Positions 1 through 9,597 of a stretch of 64,000 nt of DNA are shown piece after piece (positions within the stretch are counted from its first letter, which is position 1; each line of letters begins with the position of its first letter). The notes beneath the pieces are model-generated. The model was not told the origin of the DNA, did not search any database, and worked only from the letters and a program-made list of their open reading frames with translations. This DNA is from Pseudomonas saliphila (GTDB lineage: Bacteria; Pseudomonadota; Gammaproteobacteria; Pseudomonadales; Pseudomonadaceae), in the NCBI RefSeq assembly GCF_008638345.1, contig NZ_VTVA01000005.1, positions 165,368 to 229,367 on the forward strand, written 5' to 3'. The position numbers and the translations under genes are program-made.

Positions 1-1586
1 AGGCGTTGTTTAAGCACCACGTGGTCCGCCGGTATGCCCAGGGTCTCTGGCAGGGTTATCAGCACGTCCTGCAGGCGTGCCTGGGCCTTGTCTTCACTGA
101 TCGTCGCCGGTGCAGCGTACTCCTGCACATGAGCCCAGCCGTCATACAGGTCAATCGCGACGGCAAACTCCGGCATGTCAGCGTCATACACCCGATAGCA
201 GGAAATATCCTGCTGTCGCGCCCACTTCCTGAAGATCTTCAGATTCTTCTTCAAACGGTTGGCAAACATCTGCGCCGACTCACTGAGCCGCGCTGCTGTG
301 ACCGGAGCAGCAGGCTCTGGCCTGGCACGTGCCACCGGCTGCGGGGTGTCGTTGTTGACCGCCTCGACCGGCTCGACCCGGTCAGTGTTACGCGTGGGAT
401 TGCCCCCGGTGACAAAGCGCTCCGGAATCAGCTCCATCAACAGTAGCTTGCAGGGAATGGCGCCGTTGAGCAGTGAGTACTGCTTATGGCTGCGGATGCC
501 CATGCGCTTGCCCAGATCCGGATTGCCGGTAAAGATCGCCGCGTGCCAGCCCGGACACTGCTCACGTAATACCTCACCGAGTTTCTGATAGAGGTACACC
601 AGACTCGCCGCGTCGCCCAGCCGCTCGCCATAGGGAGGGTTACAGACGACCAATCCCTTCTGGCCGCGATCCGGGGCCGGGGCGAAGGTCGCCAGCTCAC
701 CCTGGTACACCTTGACCCATTCGCTTAGTCCGGCGCGCTGGATATTATTGCGCAGGGGTTGCAGCATGCGCGGGTCCGCCTCATAACCGCGTATCCACAG
801 CGGTGGTCTGGCCAGGCCGGCAGCGGCGCGCTGCTGTGCCTCTTCAAGCAGGGGCTGCCATTGCTCAGGTTCGTGCTGCAACCAGTTACTGAAGCCCCAG
901 TGCTGGCGATTCAGGTTCGGCGGCACATCCGCCGCCATCAGCGCGGCTTCAATCAGGAAGGTACCCGAGCCGCACATGGGGTCGGCCAGCGCGGCGCCCT
1001 CGGCAGCCAGCGCCGGCCAGCCGGCGCGCAGCAGGATCGCCGCAGCGAGGTTCTCCTTGAGTGGCGCAGCACCCTGCTGCAGACGGTAACCGCGCTGATG
1101 CAGGCTCTGGCCAGACAGATCGATCGCCAGCTGCGCTTCATTGCTGCGGCAGAACACATTGATGCGCAAATCAGGATTGATCTTGTCCACCGAGGGCCGG
1201 GTGCCATCGGCCTGCCGCAGTGCGTCAACCACGGCGTCCTTGACCTTCAGCGAGCCGAAATGGGTGTTGTCCACGCCCGGCAGAATACCGGTGAAATCGA
1301 CAGCCAGGCTGCCATCGGCAGGCATATGACTGGCCCAGTCGACGCGCGCGGCGCCCGCGTACAACTCCTCAGCATCCCCCACCGCAAAACGGTCCAATAC
1401 CAGCAGTACCCGGTTCGCCAGACGCGACCACATGCAGATGCGGTAGCCGAGCGACAGCTCACCGCTGACACTGATACCTGCCACGGTTTCCTTGGCATTC
1501 CCGGCCCCCATGGCCAGCAGTTCGTCCATAAGCAGGCCTTCAAGGCCCTTCGGACATGTAACAAAAAATTCAACGGTGGAACGCAT
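1..1586 (-). CDS. rlmL: 23S rRNA (guanine-N2/N7) methyltransferase RlmL/RlmKL, 3' end outside window
   Basis: The protein methylates two guanines of 23S rRNA (G2445 N2 and G2069 N7 in E. coli numbering). Reading from the ATG at 1586 gives MRSTVEFFVTCPKGLEGLL, the usual start of the family, followed by a THUMP region. The first Rossmann methyltransferase domain shows ADPMCGSGTFLIEAAL (complement of about 940-985) and the N2-guanine methyltransferase motif NPPYGERLG near 620-650. About 528 codons lie in the window with no stop; the family is about 700-730 residues, so roughly the last 190 (the RlmK-type second domain) are off the left edge. It is divergent from rmf. The identification is firm; only the C-terminus cannot be judged. 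Confidence 0.93.
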   Translation of the reverse strand, partial: MRSTVEFFVTCPKGLEGLLMDELLAMGAGNAKETVAGISVSGELSLGYRICMWSRLANRVLLVLDRFAVGDAEELYAGAARVDWASHMPADGSLAVDFTGILPGVDNTHFGSLKVKDAVVDALRQADGTRPSVDKINPDLRINVFCRSNEAQLAIDLSGQSLHQRGYRLQQGAAPLKENLAAAILLRAGWPALAAEGAALADPMCGSGTFLIEAALMAADVPPNLNRQHWGFSNWLQHEPEQWQPLLEEAQQRAAAGLARPPLWIRGYEADPRMLQPLRNNIQRAGLSEWVKVYQGELATFAPAPDRGQKGLVVCNPPYGERLGDAASLVYLYQKLGEVLREQCPGWHAAIFTGNPDLGKRMGIRSHKQYSLLNGAIPCKLLLMELIPERFVTGGNPTRNTDRVEPVEAVNNDTPQPVARARPEPAAPVTAARLSESAQMFANRLKKNLKIFRKWARQQDISCYRVYDADMPEFAVAIDLYDGWAHVQEYAAPATISEDKAQARLQDVLITLPETLGIPADHVVLKQR

Positions 1587-1805
1587 CTGATTGATTTCCG
1601 GATTGTGTTTCGAATGAGCGTAATGTCACGAGATCATCACGCTTAAGTAACTGTGTATTCATGCCGTTTTGATATTTGGACAGCCCGCTCTGGTTAGGGT
1701 ACAACAGAGCAATCGCTTAGTGTTGCAAGCTGCCGAACATGCGGCCGGGCCTGACAGGCGGCGGCGCATGGGTATCAGGGCATCTCCCCTGGTGCCAACC
1801 GCTCA

Positions 1806-1822
1806 CCTCGCTGGTTGCGAGG
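1806..1822 (+). promoter_or_regulatory. Hairpin in the rmf 5' leader
   Basis: A perfect inverted repeat CCTCGC-tggtt-GCGAGG lies 34 bases before the rmf ATG, just upstream of the GAGG-type ribosome binding site at 1842-1846. I infer a 5'-UTR stem-loop that could affect rmf mRNA stability or translation; no ligand-binding fold is evident. Confidence 0.4.
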
Positions 1823-1855
1823 CGGGTATGTCATATCAAGTGAGGGTTCTACCTT

Positions 1856-2071
1856 ATGAGAAGACTGAAGCGTGATCCTGTGGAAAGAGCATTTCTCCGC
1901 GGGTACCAGAATGGAGTACATGGCAAGTCCCAAGATTCCTGCCCCTTCAATAGCGCCGCCGCACGACAGAACTGGATTAACGGTTGGCGGGAGGGCCGTG
2001 CCGATCACTGGGCCGGCTTTACGGGCATCTCCGGCGTGCATCGCCTGAACGAAATGCGCGCAGTAGGCTAA
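1856..2071 (+). CDS. rmf: Ribosome modulation factor
   Basis: A 71-residue basic protein beginning MRRLKRDPVERAFLRGYQNG, which is the conserved RMF N-terminus; the central segment with CPF and the WINGWREGR motif are also family hallmarks. RMF binds 70S ribosomes in stationary phase and, with HPF, drives formation of inactive 100S dimers. Full family length. Start supported by GAGG at 1842-1846. It is monocistronic, divergent from rlmL and convergent with pyrD, and is flanked by stem-loops on both sides. In this family expression is typically growth-phase and ppGpp controlled; that is known biology, not visible here. Confidence 0.97.
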   Translation: MRRLKRDPVERAFLRGYQNGVHGKSQDSCPFNSAAARQNWINGWREGRADHWAGFTGISGVHRLNEMRAVG

Positions 2072-2097
2072 TTTCCCAGCCTTAAAAGTTTACCCAG

Positions 2098-2156
2098 GGC
2101 GCTCTCTCCAAGCGCCGGGCCTTCAAGGCCCAACCGGCCCCTGCAGCGCGGGGGCC
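2098..2156 (+). terminator. Cluster of three stem-loops after rmf
   Basis: Downstream of the rmf stop come three GC-rich inverted repeats in series: GGCGCT..AGCGCC, GGGCC-ttcaa-GGCCC, and GGCCCC-tgcagcgcg-GGGGCC, followed by a long pyrimidine-rich stretch to about 2210. No clean U-tract immediately follows a stem, so this may be a terminator, a 3' stabilising structure, or both. Confidence 0.45.
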
Positions 2157-2235
2157 AACCAAAGCGTTACCCCTCTTCCCTTTCTTCTCTTTCTATCTAT
2201 CACCCTCACAACCCTGCTGATTCTCCACGGCATGC

Positions 2236-3258
2236 TCAGTCGCGGATAGCGGCGATAGCGTCAGTGCACTCGCGAATCAGTTCAGGCCCGCGGTAGATAA
2301 AGCCACTGTAGAGCTGCACCAGGCTAGCACCGGCCTTGATCTTCGCGGCGGCGTCCGCCCCGCATAGGATGCCGCCCGCCCCGATGATCGGCAGACGCCC
2401 GTTGAGGGTAGATGCCAACACCCGAATCACCTCGGTGGATACGTCCGTCAGTGGTCCGCCGGATAAGCCGCCTGCCTCGTCGGCGTACTTCAGGCCTGCC
2501 ACGGCGCCACGTTCGAGCGTGGTATTGGTCGCGATGACGGCGTCCATGCCCTGGTCCACCAGTGTCTGCCCGACCAGCGCCAGCTCCTCTGCGCTCATAT
2601 CCGGCGCTATCTTGATCGCCACCGGCACATAGCGTCCGTGTAGCTGGCTCAGCTCCAGCTGGCAGGTCTTAATCTGCTCCAGCAGTACCTTGAGCGTGTC
2701 ACCGAATTGCAGCGTGCGCAGACCAGGTGTATTGGGCGAAGACAGATTCACTGTGACGTAACCCGCACGGCTATAGACCTTGCGCAGACAGAACAGGTAG
2801 TCATCCACCGCGCGCTCGACCGGGGTGAACACGTTCTTGCCGATATTGATGCCCAGCACACCTTGATAGCGCACCCCGGCGAGACGCTCGAGCAAGGCAT
2901 CAACGCCGTGGTTGTTGAAGCCCATACGGTTGATGATCGCGTTGCGTTCCGGCAACCGGAACAGCCGCGGCTTCGGGTTTCCCGGTTGAGGCAAGGGCGT
3001 GACTGTGCCCACCTCGATGAAACCGAACCCAAGCCCCGCAAGCCCATCGACCGCTACGCCGTTCTTGTCCAGTCCCGCTGCCAGCCCGACAGGGTTATCA
3101 AACACCCGTCCCATGACTTCGACCGGCTGCCGAGCGATCGGCTTCGCCAGATGCTTTTCCAGGCCAAGCCGCCCGGCGGCACCAATCATGTCCAGGGCCA
3201 GGTCATGGGAGGTTTCGGCAGGGAGGCGAAACAGCAGGGAGCGCAACGTGGAATACAT
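2236..3258 (-). CDS. pyrD: Dihydroorotate dehydrogenase (quinone), class 2
   Basis: Membrane-associated FMN enzyme oxidising dihydroorotate to orotate with ubiquinone in pyrimidine synthesis. The chosen start (ATG at 3258, [19 protein letters not shown]) matches the family's amphipathic N-terminal membrane helix; an upstream in-frame start would add 11 unrelated residues. Visible motifs are [10 protein letters not shown] (FMN site), INIGKN, and [15 protein letters not shown] with the class 2 catalytic serine, then IGAGGI near the C-terminus. About 340 residues, normal length. Convergent with rmf; a DUF2835 gene lies 55 bp upstream in the same direction. Confidence 0.97.
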   Translation of the reverse strand: MYSTLRSLLFRLPAETSHDLALDMIGAAGRLGLEKHLAKPIARQPVEVMGRVFDNPVGLAAGLDKNGVAVDGLAGLGFGFIEVGTVTPLPQPGNPKPRLFRLPERNAIINRMGFNNHGVDALLERLAGVRYQGVLGINIGKNVFTPVERAVDDYLFCLRKVYSRAGYVTVNLSSPNTPGLRTLQFGDTLKVLLEQIKTCQLELSQLHGRYVPVAIKIAPDMSAEELALVGQTLVDQGMDAVIATNTTLERGAVAGLKYADEAGGLSGGPLTDVSTEVIRVLASTLNGRLPIIGAGGILCGADAAAKIKAGASLVQLYSGFIYRGPELIRECTDAIAAIRD

Positions 3259-3313
3259 GAAGTCAGGCCTTGATCGAAAATGTCGGTGCAAGAGTATACC
3301 GATTTTCAGGCGT

Positions 3314-3538
3314 TCAAGCGTTCAGACGCTCAAGGGACAGCAACTGCCCCTCTGCGGTAAATGTCATCAGAAAGCTGCCGTAGATACCCTCGTGCGTGAG
3401 AAATTGCCGCAGGTGATGGGCCGGCAGACTGATGCGCCGGCCGTCCCGGCTGCGCATTGTGACCCGCTTGGCGGTACCTCGATACCATTCGAGGTATCGC
3501 TCGGCGGGCAACGACAGGTCAAAAATCAACTGCTGCAT
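3314..3538 (-). CDS. DUF2835 family protein
   Basis: A 74-residue protein starting [21 protein letters not shown] with a good AAGGAG ribosome binding site. It belongs to the small DUF2835 family, found mainly in Pseudomonas and related genera, function unknown. It has no signal peptide or membrane segment and is predicted cytosolic. It lies 31 bp downstream of gdhB, so it is probably the last gene of the gdhB transcript; the same neighbour is remembered in P. aeruginosa. No catalytic motif can be seen. Confidence 0.85.
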   Translation of the reverse strand: MQQLIFDLSLPAERYLEWYRGTAKRVTMRSRDGRRISLPAHHLRQFLTHEGIYGSFLMTFTAEGQLLSLERLNA

Positions 3539-3569
3539 GGCACTCCTTGCTAGGCCCGTCAGAGGTCCC

Positions 3570-6500
3570 TCAACCCATGTGGTTGTTGGCCCCCTGTGCC
3601 AGATCCAGCAATTCTCGCATAGCTACGGAGATCATGGGATAGTCGCCGGTGGTCGCGCTCTTGAGATCCGTGAGCATGTTGCGCCAGCGCACCAGCAACT
3701 GATCGTTACGCTCTATCCAATTGTCGACCACAGCGTCCACCTCGGTCTCCTCACTGGAGGACTGCAGCGCCGACACCGTCATGGTCCTCAACAGTCCATC
3801 CAGGTCGTCACGATAGCTTTCGCGCGCCAGCGCCTGCCAGTGGGTGTCCACCTGCAGGTTGGAAACCAGCTGTCCAAACCAGGGAATCTGCAACTCGCTT
3901 GCCAATATGAAGGAAACCCTGGCAACCCGTTCCGTTGCCTGTCCGGTAGCGTCCGCCGCCTCGATGATGCCAAGCATCGAGTAAAACAAGCCGGTGCCGG
4001 CAATCATGCGAGCGATCTGCTCCGGTACGCCGGCTGCCAGGTAGCTGTTGTAGCGGGTTTCCCACACGCCCCGCTTGGGCCCTTCGAAGAGGCCATCGAA
4101 CTGTTCGGCGAGTGCCGCGACGCGCGGTCCGAAATGCGCCACTTCGTCCCCGGCACGCAAATCCAGCCGACGGTTACGGATGAACCAGCGCGTCGCACGG
4201 CGCCCGAGTCGCATCAGATCATCCATCAGATCGAACTGCACCTGCGCTGGCACCTGATAGTCCAGCGCCTCGATGGTCGCGAAATGATGATTCAAGCGAA
4301 ACACATCGCGGGCAACGACGTAGGCCCTGGCAATTTCGCCAACCGATGCGCCGGTTGATTGCTCGAGCCGCCGCTGGAAGGTCACCCCCATGTGATTGAC
4401 CATATCGTTTGCCAGCTGGGTGGCGATGATTTCACGACGCAGACGGTGGCCGGCCAGAGCATCCCCATGTCGCGCAACCAGGGTCGCAGGAAACGCCGTA
4501 TTCAGTTCCTCGCCAAGGTACTCATCGTCGGGCACATCCGAGGCGGCGAGCGTCTCCTTGAGCTCCGCCTTGGAATAGGAAATCAGGATCGCCAACTCCG
4601 CCCGGGTCAGCCCTTCGTCGCGTGCCGAGCGTTCGGCCAGCTGTTCGTCCTCGGGGATGAATTCCAGCGACCGGCTCAGCTTGCCGGAGGCTTCCAGTGC
4701 ACTGATCAGCCGACGGTATTCTCCCATGGCCAAACGCGCCTGGCGTTCAGCCAGACTGATTGCCTGAGTCTGCTTGTAGTTGTTGGCGAGCACCAGACCA
4801 GACACTTCATCGGTCATGCTGGCCAGCAGGCGGTCGCGCTGCTTGCCGGTCATCTCCTGGGCGGCGACCACCTCGTTGAGCAGGATCTTGATATTGACCT
4901 CATGGTCGGAACAATCGACCCCGCCTGCGTTATCAATGAAATCAGTATTGCAGTGACCACCCTTGAGGCTGTATTCGATGCGACCACGCTGGGTCATGCC
5001 CAGGTTGCCACCCTCGCCCACTACCCGGCAACGCAGCTCGGCACCGTTTACCCGCACGCCATCGTTGGCCTTGTCACCCACGTCAGCGTGGCTTTCCGCC
5101 GCGCTTTTCACATAGGTGCCGATACCGCCGTTCCAGATCAGGTCAACCGGTGCCTTGAGCAAGCGATTAATGAACTCGTTAGGGGTGAGCTTATCCTCGC
5201 TGATGTCGAACAACTGCTGCATCTGCGGCGTCAAATGAATCTGCTTGAGGCTGCGTTCGAATATGCCGCCGCCTTCAGAGATCAGGCTGCTGTCATAGTC
5301 GCTCCAGCTGGAACGCGGCATGTTGAACAGCCGCTCACGCTCGACAAAACTCGCCTCGGGATCTGGGTTCGGATCAATAAAGATATGCATATGGTTGAAG
5401 GCCGCGACGACCTTCAACTGGCGAGACAACAACATGCCATTGCCGAACACGTCGCCGGCCATATCACCGATACCGACGACTGTCACAGGCTCTTCCTGAA
5501 CGTTGATTCCCAGCTCGCGGAAGTGCCGCTGTACCGATACCCATGCACCCCGGGCAGTAATACCCATGGCCTTGTGGTCATAACCCGCTGAGCCGCCGGA
5601 GGCGAACGCGTCGCCAAGCCAGAAGTTGTACTGGGCAGCAATCGAGTTGGCGATATCGGAGAAACTTGCGGTGCCCTTATCCGCCGCGACGACCAGGTAA
5701 GGATCGTCGCCATCATGGCGGACCACCTGTTCCGGGGGCGATACGTCGCCTTCAACATAATTATCAGTAATGTCCAGCAAACCTTTTATAAATAAGCGAT
5801 AACACGCGATAGCTTCTTGCTGAATCTCATCCCGCGTGCCGCTTACCGGCAGCCGCCGCGGAACGAAGCCGCCCTTCGCGCCGACCGGCACAATGACCGC
5901 GTTCTTGACCTGCTGCGCCTTGACCAGACCCAGCACCTCGGTCCGGTAATCTTCCTCACGATCGGACCAACGCAGGCCGCCACGGGCCACCTTGCCGCCG
6001 CGCAGATGGACGCCTTCGAAGCGTGGCGAGTAGACATACATCTCGAACATCGGTCGCGGCAGTGGCAGTTCCGGGATGCGCTGCGGATCGAGCTTGATGC
6101 TGATGTAGTCCTTCGGCTCACCCTGCTCGTCGTTCTGGTAGAAGTTGGTACGCAGCGTGGCTTTGATCAGATCCAGATAACGACGCAGGATGCGGTCCTC
6201 ATTGAGCACCGCCACGCCGTCCAACGCATTGATAATGGCCTGTTCCAGACGCTCTTCCAGCTCGGCGGCGGAGGATTTGCGCGCCAGATAGAAACGCGTT
6301 TTGAACAGCCGTACCAGTTCCCGGGAAATGGTCGAATGGGTCACCAGCGTGTTGGCCAGATAAGGCAGTTCGAAACCCATACGAATCTGCTTGATGTAAC
6401 GCCCGTAGGTGCGCAGCAGTGCCACGTCGCGCCAGGACATACTGGCCAGCATGACCAGGCGATTGAAGCCGTCATTCTCCGCGTAGCCGCGCCAGATATT

Positions 6501-8414
6501 GATAAAAGCATCGCGGAACAGCTGATTGACCTCCTGGATATCCTGGGCGCTGTCCAAGGCGTAGGTGAATTCAAAGTCATGAATCCAGTACACCGGGCCG
6601 TCCGCGCTGGCGATGCGGAAGGGAAATTCGCCCATGACCCGCAAACCCAGATTCTCCAGAATCGGCATCACATCGGATAAGGGCAGCGGCTCGTGCAAGT
6701 GGTACAGCTTGCAATGCAGTACGCCGGGCTTCTGTCGCAGCGGTTGGTAAAAACTCATGCCCAGCGGATCCTGCTCGCTCAGGTTGAGCAGATGCTTCAG
6801 GTCGACGACGGCCGAAGCCGTGGTAAACCGCTCACTGTATCCGGCTGGAAAACTGTCGGAGAAGCTATCCCATGCTTCGGTGGCATCGGCCTCGCCCAGC
6901 GTTTCGTGTAACCGGTCTCGGAAATCGTCGTGCCAGCTGCGGCATGCCTGGATAACGTCCTGCTCTATTTTCACGTGATCAAGTTCCTGGCCGTGTTTGG
7001 GGTCGACGCGCAGAATGAACTGGGTGCGCGTCAGGATCGATTCGGAGAAATACGTCCAGAACTCACACTCGCTGGATTTGAGGCGATCCATCAATACCGC
7101 CTGAATCTTCATACGGATGTCGGTGGAGTACAGGTCGCGTGGCACATAGGCCAGGCAGTAATAGAAGCGGCCATAGTTGCCACGCCTCAGGAAAACCCTG
7201 ATGCGCGCGCGCTCCTGGATCTGCACGATGCTCACCGCAGTCTCCAGCAGTTGTTCCTTGGACATCTGAAACAGATCGTCCCTCGGCAACACCTGCAGCA
7301 CCCGCTCGAGGTCCTTGCCAAGATGACTGTGCGGATCCAGCCCGGCCTCCTGCTTCACCACCTCGACCTTGCGGCGCAGGTGAGGAATGCGCGACACACT
7401 CTCGGTGTACACCCGCGAGGTGTATAGCCCGGAGAAGCGATGTTCGACCAGCACCTTGCCGTGTTCGTCAATCTCCCGCACAGACACATAGTCCGGATAG
7501 GCCGGGCGATGCACGCGGCTCATCCGCGACGCCTTGGCAAAGGACAGCAGCAAGGGCGCGGTCAGGTAATCGAGTACTTCCTCCGGCAGATCCGAGGTAA
7601 CGTCATCCAACGGGTCACAGACCGCCACGCCAAGGCTGTACTCACGATCCACACCCAGCCGGCCCTGGGGCAGCCCCTCGTGAATATGAAACCGCTCGTA
7701 GCCAAGGAAGGTGAAATGATCAGCCAGCAACCAATGGAGAAACTCCACGGCCTCGGCGCGCTCCTCGGCTGGAAACTGCGATTGCCCTTCGGTATTGAGC
7801 ATCTCGGCCAACTCGATCATGCGCTGCTGCATGGGCTGGAAATCAGCGACCGCGGCGCGCACATGACTCAAGGCATCGACCACCGCCTCCTGCACCGAGC
7901 GCAACTCCTGAGTGCTGGAACAGCGGTCGATTTCGATGAACATCACCGACTCGGCATGCCCCGGAGCGGTCGGATCGTTACGGCCGTGAACCTGCAGCAA
8001 CTGTCCCTGCGAATCACGTTCCACCCGCATCACACTGTTCTGCATGGTATGCACGAGATAGCCCTGGCGTTTGAGCTCCATGCGCACCGAGTCCACCAGA
8101 AAGGGGGCGTCGCAATGCAGGATCTCGACCACCGAGTGCGTACCCTGCCAACCGTGTTGCTGCGTATCGGGGTTGAATACCCGAATCTTCTGTTCATTAC
8201 CGTCAAAATGCTGAAAGAATCGCCAGGCGGAAAGCGTACAGCCGAGCAGGTCCGAATCATGCCGTCCGCGCAGCTCTTCGAGCGGGACAATGCCAAAGAA
8301 TTGCTGGCTGAAGCGCGCAATGTTTTCCGCATCACCTGGCTCCACCAGTGCCTGCAAACGTTCGCTGAGCACTGCAAGCAATTCATCTTTACTACTGGCC
8401 ATTATTAATGCCAT
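3570..8414 (-). CDS. gdhB: NAD-dependent glutamate dehydrogenase, large type
   Basis: Oxidises glutamate to 2-oxoglutarate and ammonia with NAD+, the catabolic GDH of pseudomonads. About 1,614 residues from the ATG at 8414, matching the ~1,620-residue bacterial L-180 type; a strong GGAGGAAAC site precedes this ATG, whereas an upstream in-frame start would add 33 unrelated residues. The N-terminal half is the ACT-like regulatory part; the dehydrogenase core shows KGGFVPRRLPV and the NAD-binding GIGDMAGDVFGNGML; a long C-terminal helical domain follows. The DUF2835 gene follows after 31 bp. Divergent from the moxR operon. Confidence 0.97.
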   Translation of the reverse strand: MALIMASSKDELLAVLSERLQALVEPGDAENIARFSQQFFGIVPLEELRGRHDSDLLGCTLSAWRFFQHFDGNEQKIRVFNPDTQQHGWQGTHSVVEILHCDAPFLVDSVRMELKRQGYLVHTMQNSVMRVERDSQGQLLQVHGRNDPTAPGHAESVMFIEIDRCSSTQELRSVQEAVVDALSHVRAAVADFQPMQQRMIELAEMLNTEGQSQFPAEERAEAVEFLHWLLADHFTFLGYERFHIHEGLPQGRLGVDREYSLGVAVCDPLDDVTSDLPEEVLDYLTAPLLLSFAKASRMSRVHRPAYPDYVSVREIDEHGKVLVEHRFSGLYTSRVYTESVSRIPHLRRKVEVVKQEAGLDPHSHLGKDLERVLQVLPRDDLFQMSKEQLLETAVSIVQIQERARIRVFLRRGNYGRFYYCLAYVPRDLYSTDIRMKIQAVLMDRLKSSECEFWTYFSESILTRTQFILRVDPKHGQELDHVKIEQDVIQACRSWHDDFRDRLHETLGEADATEAWDSFSDSFPAGYSERFTTASAVVDLKHLLNLSEQDPLGMSFYQPLRQKPGVLHCKLYHLHEPLPLSDVMPILENLGLRVMGEFPFRIASADGPVYWIHDFEFTYALDSAQDIQEVNQLFRDAFINIWRGYAENDGFNRLVMLASMSWRDVALLRTYGRYIKQIRMGFELPYLANTLVTHSTISRELVRLFKTRFYLARKSSAAELEERLEQAIINALDGVAVLNEDRILRRYLDLIKATLRTNFYQNDEQGEPKDYISIKLDPQRIPELPLPRPMFEMYVYSPRFEGVHLRGGKVARGGLRWSDREEDYRTEVLGLVKAQQVKNAVIVPVGAKGGFVPRRLPVSGTRDEIQQEAIACYRLFIKGLLDITDNYVEGDVSPPEQVVRHDGDDPYLVVAADKGTASFSDIANSIAAQYNFWLGDAFASGGSAGYDHKAMGITARGAWVSVQRHFRELGINVQEEPVTVVGIGDMAGDVFGNGMLLSRQLKVVAAFNHMHIFIDPNPDPEASFVERERLFNMPRSSWSDYDSSLISEGGGIFERSLKQIHLTPQMQQLFDISEDKLTPNEFINRLLKAPVDLIWNGGIGTYVKSAAESHADVGDKANDGVRVNGAELRCRVVGEGGNLGMTQRGRIEYSLKGGHCNTDFIDNAGGVDCSDHEVNIKILLNEVVAAQEMTGKQRDRLLASMTDEVSGLVLANNYKQTQAISLAERQARLAMGEYRRLISALEASGKLSRSLEFIPEDEQLAERSARDEGLTRAELAILISYSKAELKETLAASDVPDDEYLGEELNTAFPATLVARHGDALAGHRLRREIIATQLANDMVNHMGVTFQRRLEQSTGASVGEIARAYVVARDVFRLNHHFATIEALDYQVPAQVQFDLMDDLMRLGRRATRWFIRNRRLDLRAGDEVAHFGPRVAALAEQFDGLFEGPKRGVWETRYNSYLAAGVPEQIARMIAGTGLFYSMLGIIEAADATGQATERVARVSFILASELQIPWFGQLVSNLQVDTHWQALARESYRDDLDGLLRTMTVSALQSSSEETEVDAVVDNWIERNDQLLVRWRNMLTDLKSATTGDYPMISVAMRELLDLAQGANNHMG

Positions 8415-8524
8415 GTTTCCTCCAGCAATGATTGGAACCGGCCTGCAACAGACCGACTGGGCATAAGGCATACCAGCCTTGCCATGACCGCCACGCCACA
8501 GCTGAGTTAACATACAGCGTCTGG

Positions 8525-8543
8525 CTCGACAATGTAGGTCGAG
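8525..8543. promoter_or_regulatory. Inverted repeat between gdhB and moxR
   Basis: CTCGAC-aatgtag-GTCGAG is a perfect 6-bp inverted repeat with a 7-base spacer in the 221-bp region separating gdhB from moxR. It could be an operator or a leader hairpin for either transcript. No convincing sigma70 pair was found beside it. Confidence 0.3.
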
Positions 8544-8635
8544 TTGGACAGCGGAGCGTCAATAGCCCCAGTCTAGACCAAAAGCATGTCCTGGCAGTGA
8601 CTGCCAGCAGGAGCCTCAATTCATGGACACCCATC

Positions 8636-9595
8636 ATGACGCACCGTAATGCCCTACTTGAACTGAAGGCCTTTATGGGCCAACAGATATTCGGTCAGGA
8701 ACAGCTCATTGAACGCATGTTGATATGCCTGCTCGCTGCCGGACATGTACTGGTGGAAGGTGCGCCGGGTTTGGCCAAGACCCGCGCAATCAAGGTATTG
8801 TCAGAAGGCATCGAGGCGGACTTCCACCGCGTGCAGTTCACCCCTGACCTGCTGCCAGCAGACATCACGGGCACCGAAATCTACCGACCCGAGACCGCCA
8901 GCTTCAGCTTCCAGCAAGGCCCCATATTCCATCACCTGGTCCTCGCAGACGAAATCAACCGCGCGCCGGCCAAGGTGCAATCGGCGCTACTGGAGGCCAT
9001 GGCCGAGCGACAGGTCAGTATTGGCCGGCAGACCTATCCGCTGCCAGAACTCTTCATGGTCATGGCCACGCAAAACCCGATCGAGCAGGAAGGCACCTAC
9101 CCCCTGCCGGAAGCCCAGCTTGACCGCTTTCTGATGCACGTGCGCATTGGCTTCCCGGATGCCGCGCTGGAGAAACAGATCCTGCAGCTGGCCCGTGGCG
9201 AAGCGCGCGGCGAAGAGCCGCAGATGGCCAGACGCATCAGTCAGGAAACCATTCTGGCCGCGCGCCAGGAAGTGCTCGACATGTTCATGGCGGACGCGGT
9301 GGAGGAATACCTGATCCAGCTGATCATGGCGACCCGGCGACCGGAAATGTACAGCCCACAGCTTGCCGACTGGCTACAACTGGGCGCCAGCCCCCGTGGC
9401 ACCATCGCGCTGGATCGCTGCGCCCGCGCCCATGCGTGGCTCGCCGGCCGGGACTTCGTCAGCCCTGAAGACGTGCAGGCGGTGGTCCATCCGGTACTGC
9501 GGCACCGGCTTATCCTCAGTTTTGAAGCTGAGGCCGAGGGTATCGATGCCGATCGGGTCATCGCGCTGCTTCTCGAATCCGTTGCAGTGGTCTGA
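8636..9595 (+). CDS. MoxR family AAA+ ATPase
   Basis: A chaperone-like AAA+ ATPase of the MoxR/RavA group, thought to help insert cofactors or assemble the VWA proteins encoded beside it. Walker A is GAPGLAKT, Walker B is LVLADEINRAPAK, and sensor 1 is MATQNPIEQEGTYPLPEAQ. From ATG 8636 (MTHRNALLELKAFMGQQ) the length is 319, usual for the family. The AGGAG at 8609-8613 is better spaced for an ATG at 8623 in another frame, which encodes only eight codons and ends just inside this gene. First gene of a six-gene operon. Confidence 0.93.
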   Translation: MTHRNALLELKAFMGQQIFGQEQLIERMLICLLAAGHVLVEGAPGLAKTRAIKVLSEGIEADFHRVQFTPDLLPADITGTEIYRPETASFSFQQGPIFHHLVLADEINRAPAKVQSALLEAMAERQVSIGRQTYPLPELFMVMATQNPIEQEGTYPLPEAQLDRFLMHVRIGFPDAALEKQILQLARGEARGEEPQMARRISQETILAARQEVLDMFMADAVEEYLIQLIMATRRPEMYSPQLADWLQLGASPRGTIALDRCARAHAWLAGRDFVSPEDVQAVVHPVLRHRLILSFEAEAEGIDADRVIALLLESVAVV

Positions 9596-9597
9596 GC

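Noticed and set aside
759..1646. 295-codon open frame on the plus strand, opposite rlmL
   Set aside because: Antisense to rlmL, whose complement shows DPMCGSGT and NPPYG motifs in frame; the antisense product has no recognisable features.
4359..5591. 410-codon open frame on the plus strand, opposite gdhB
   Set aside because: It is a by-product of the high GC third positions of gdhB; no family resemblance or ribosome site, and gdhB on the other strand has clear GDH motifs throughout.
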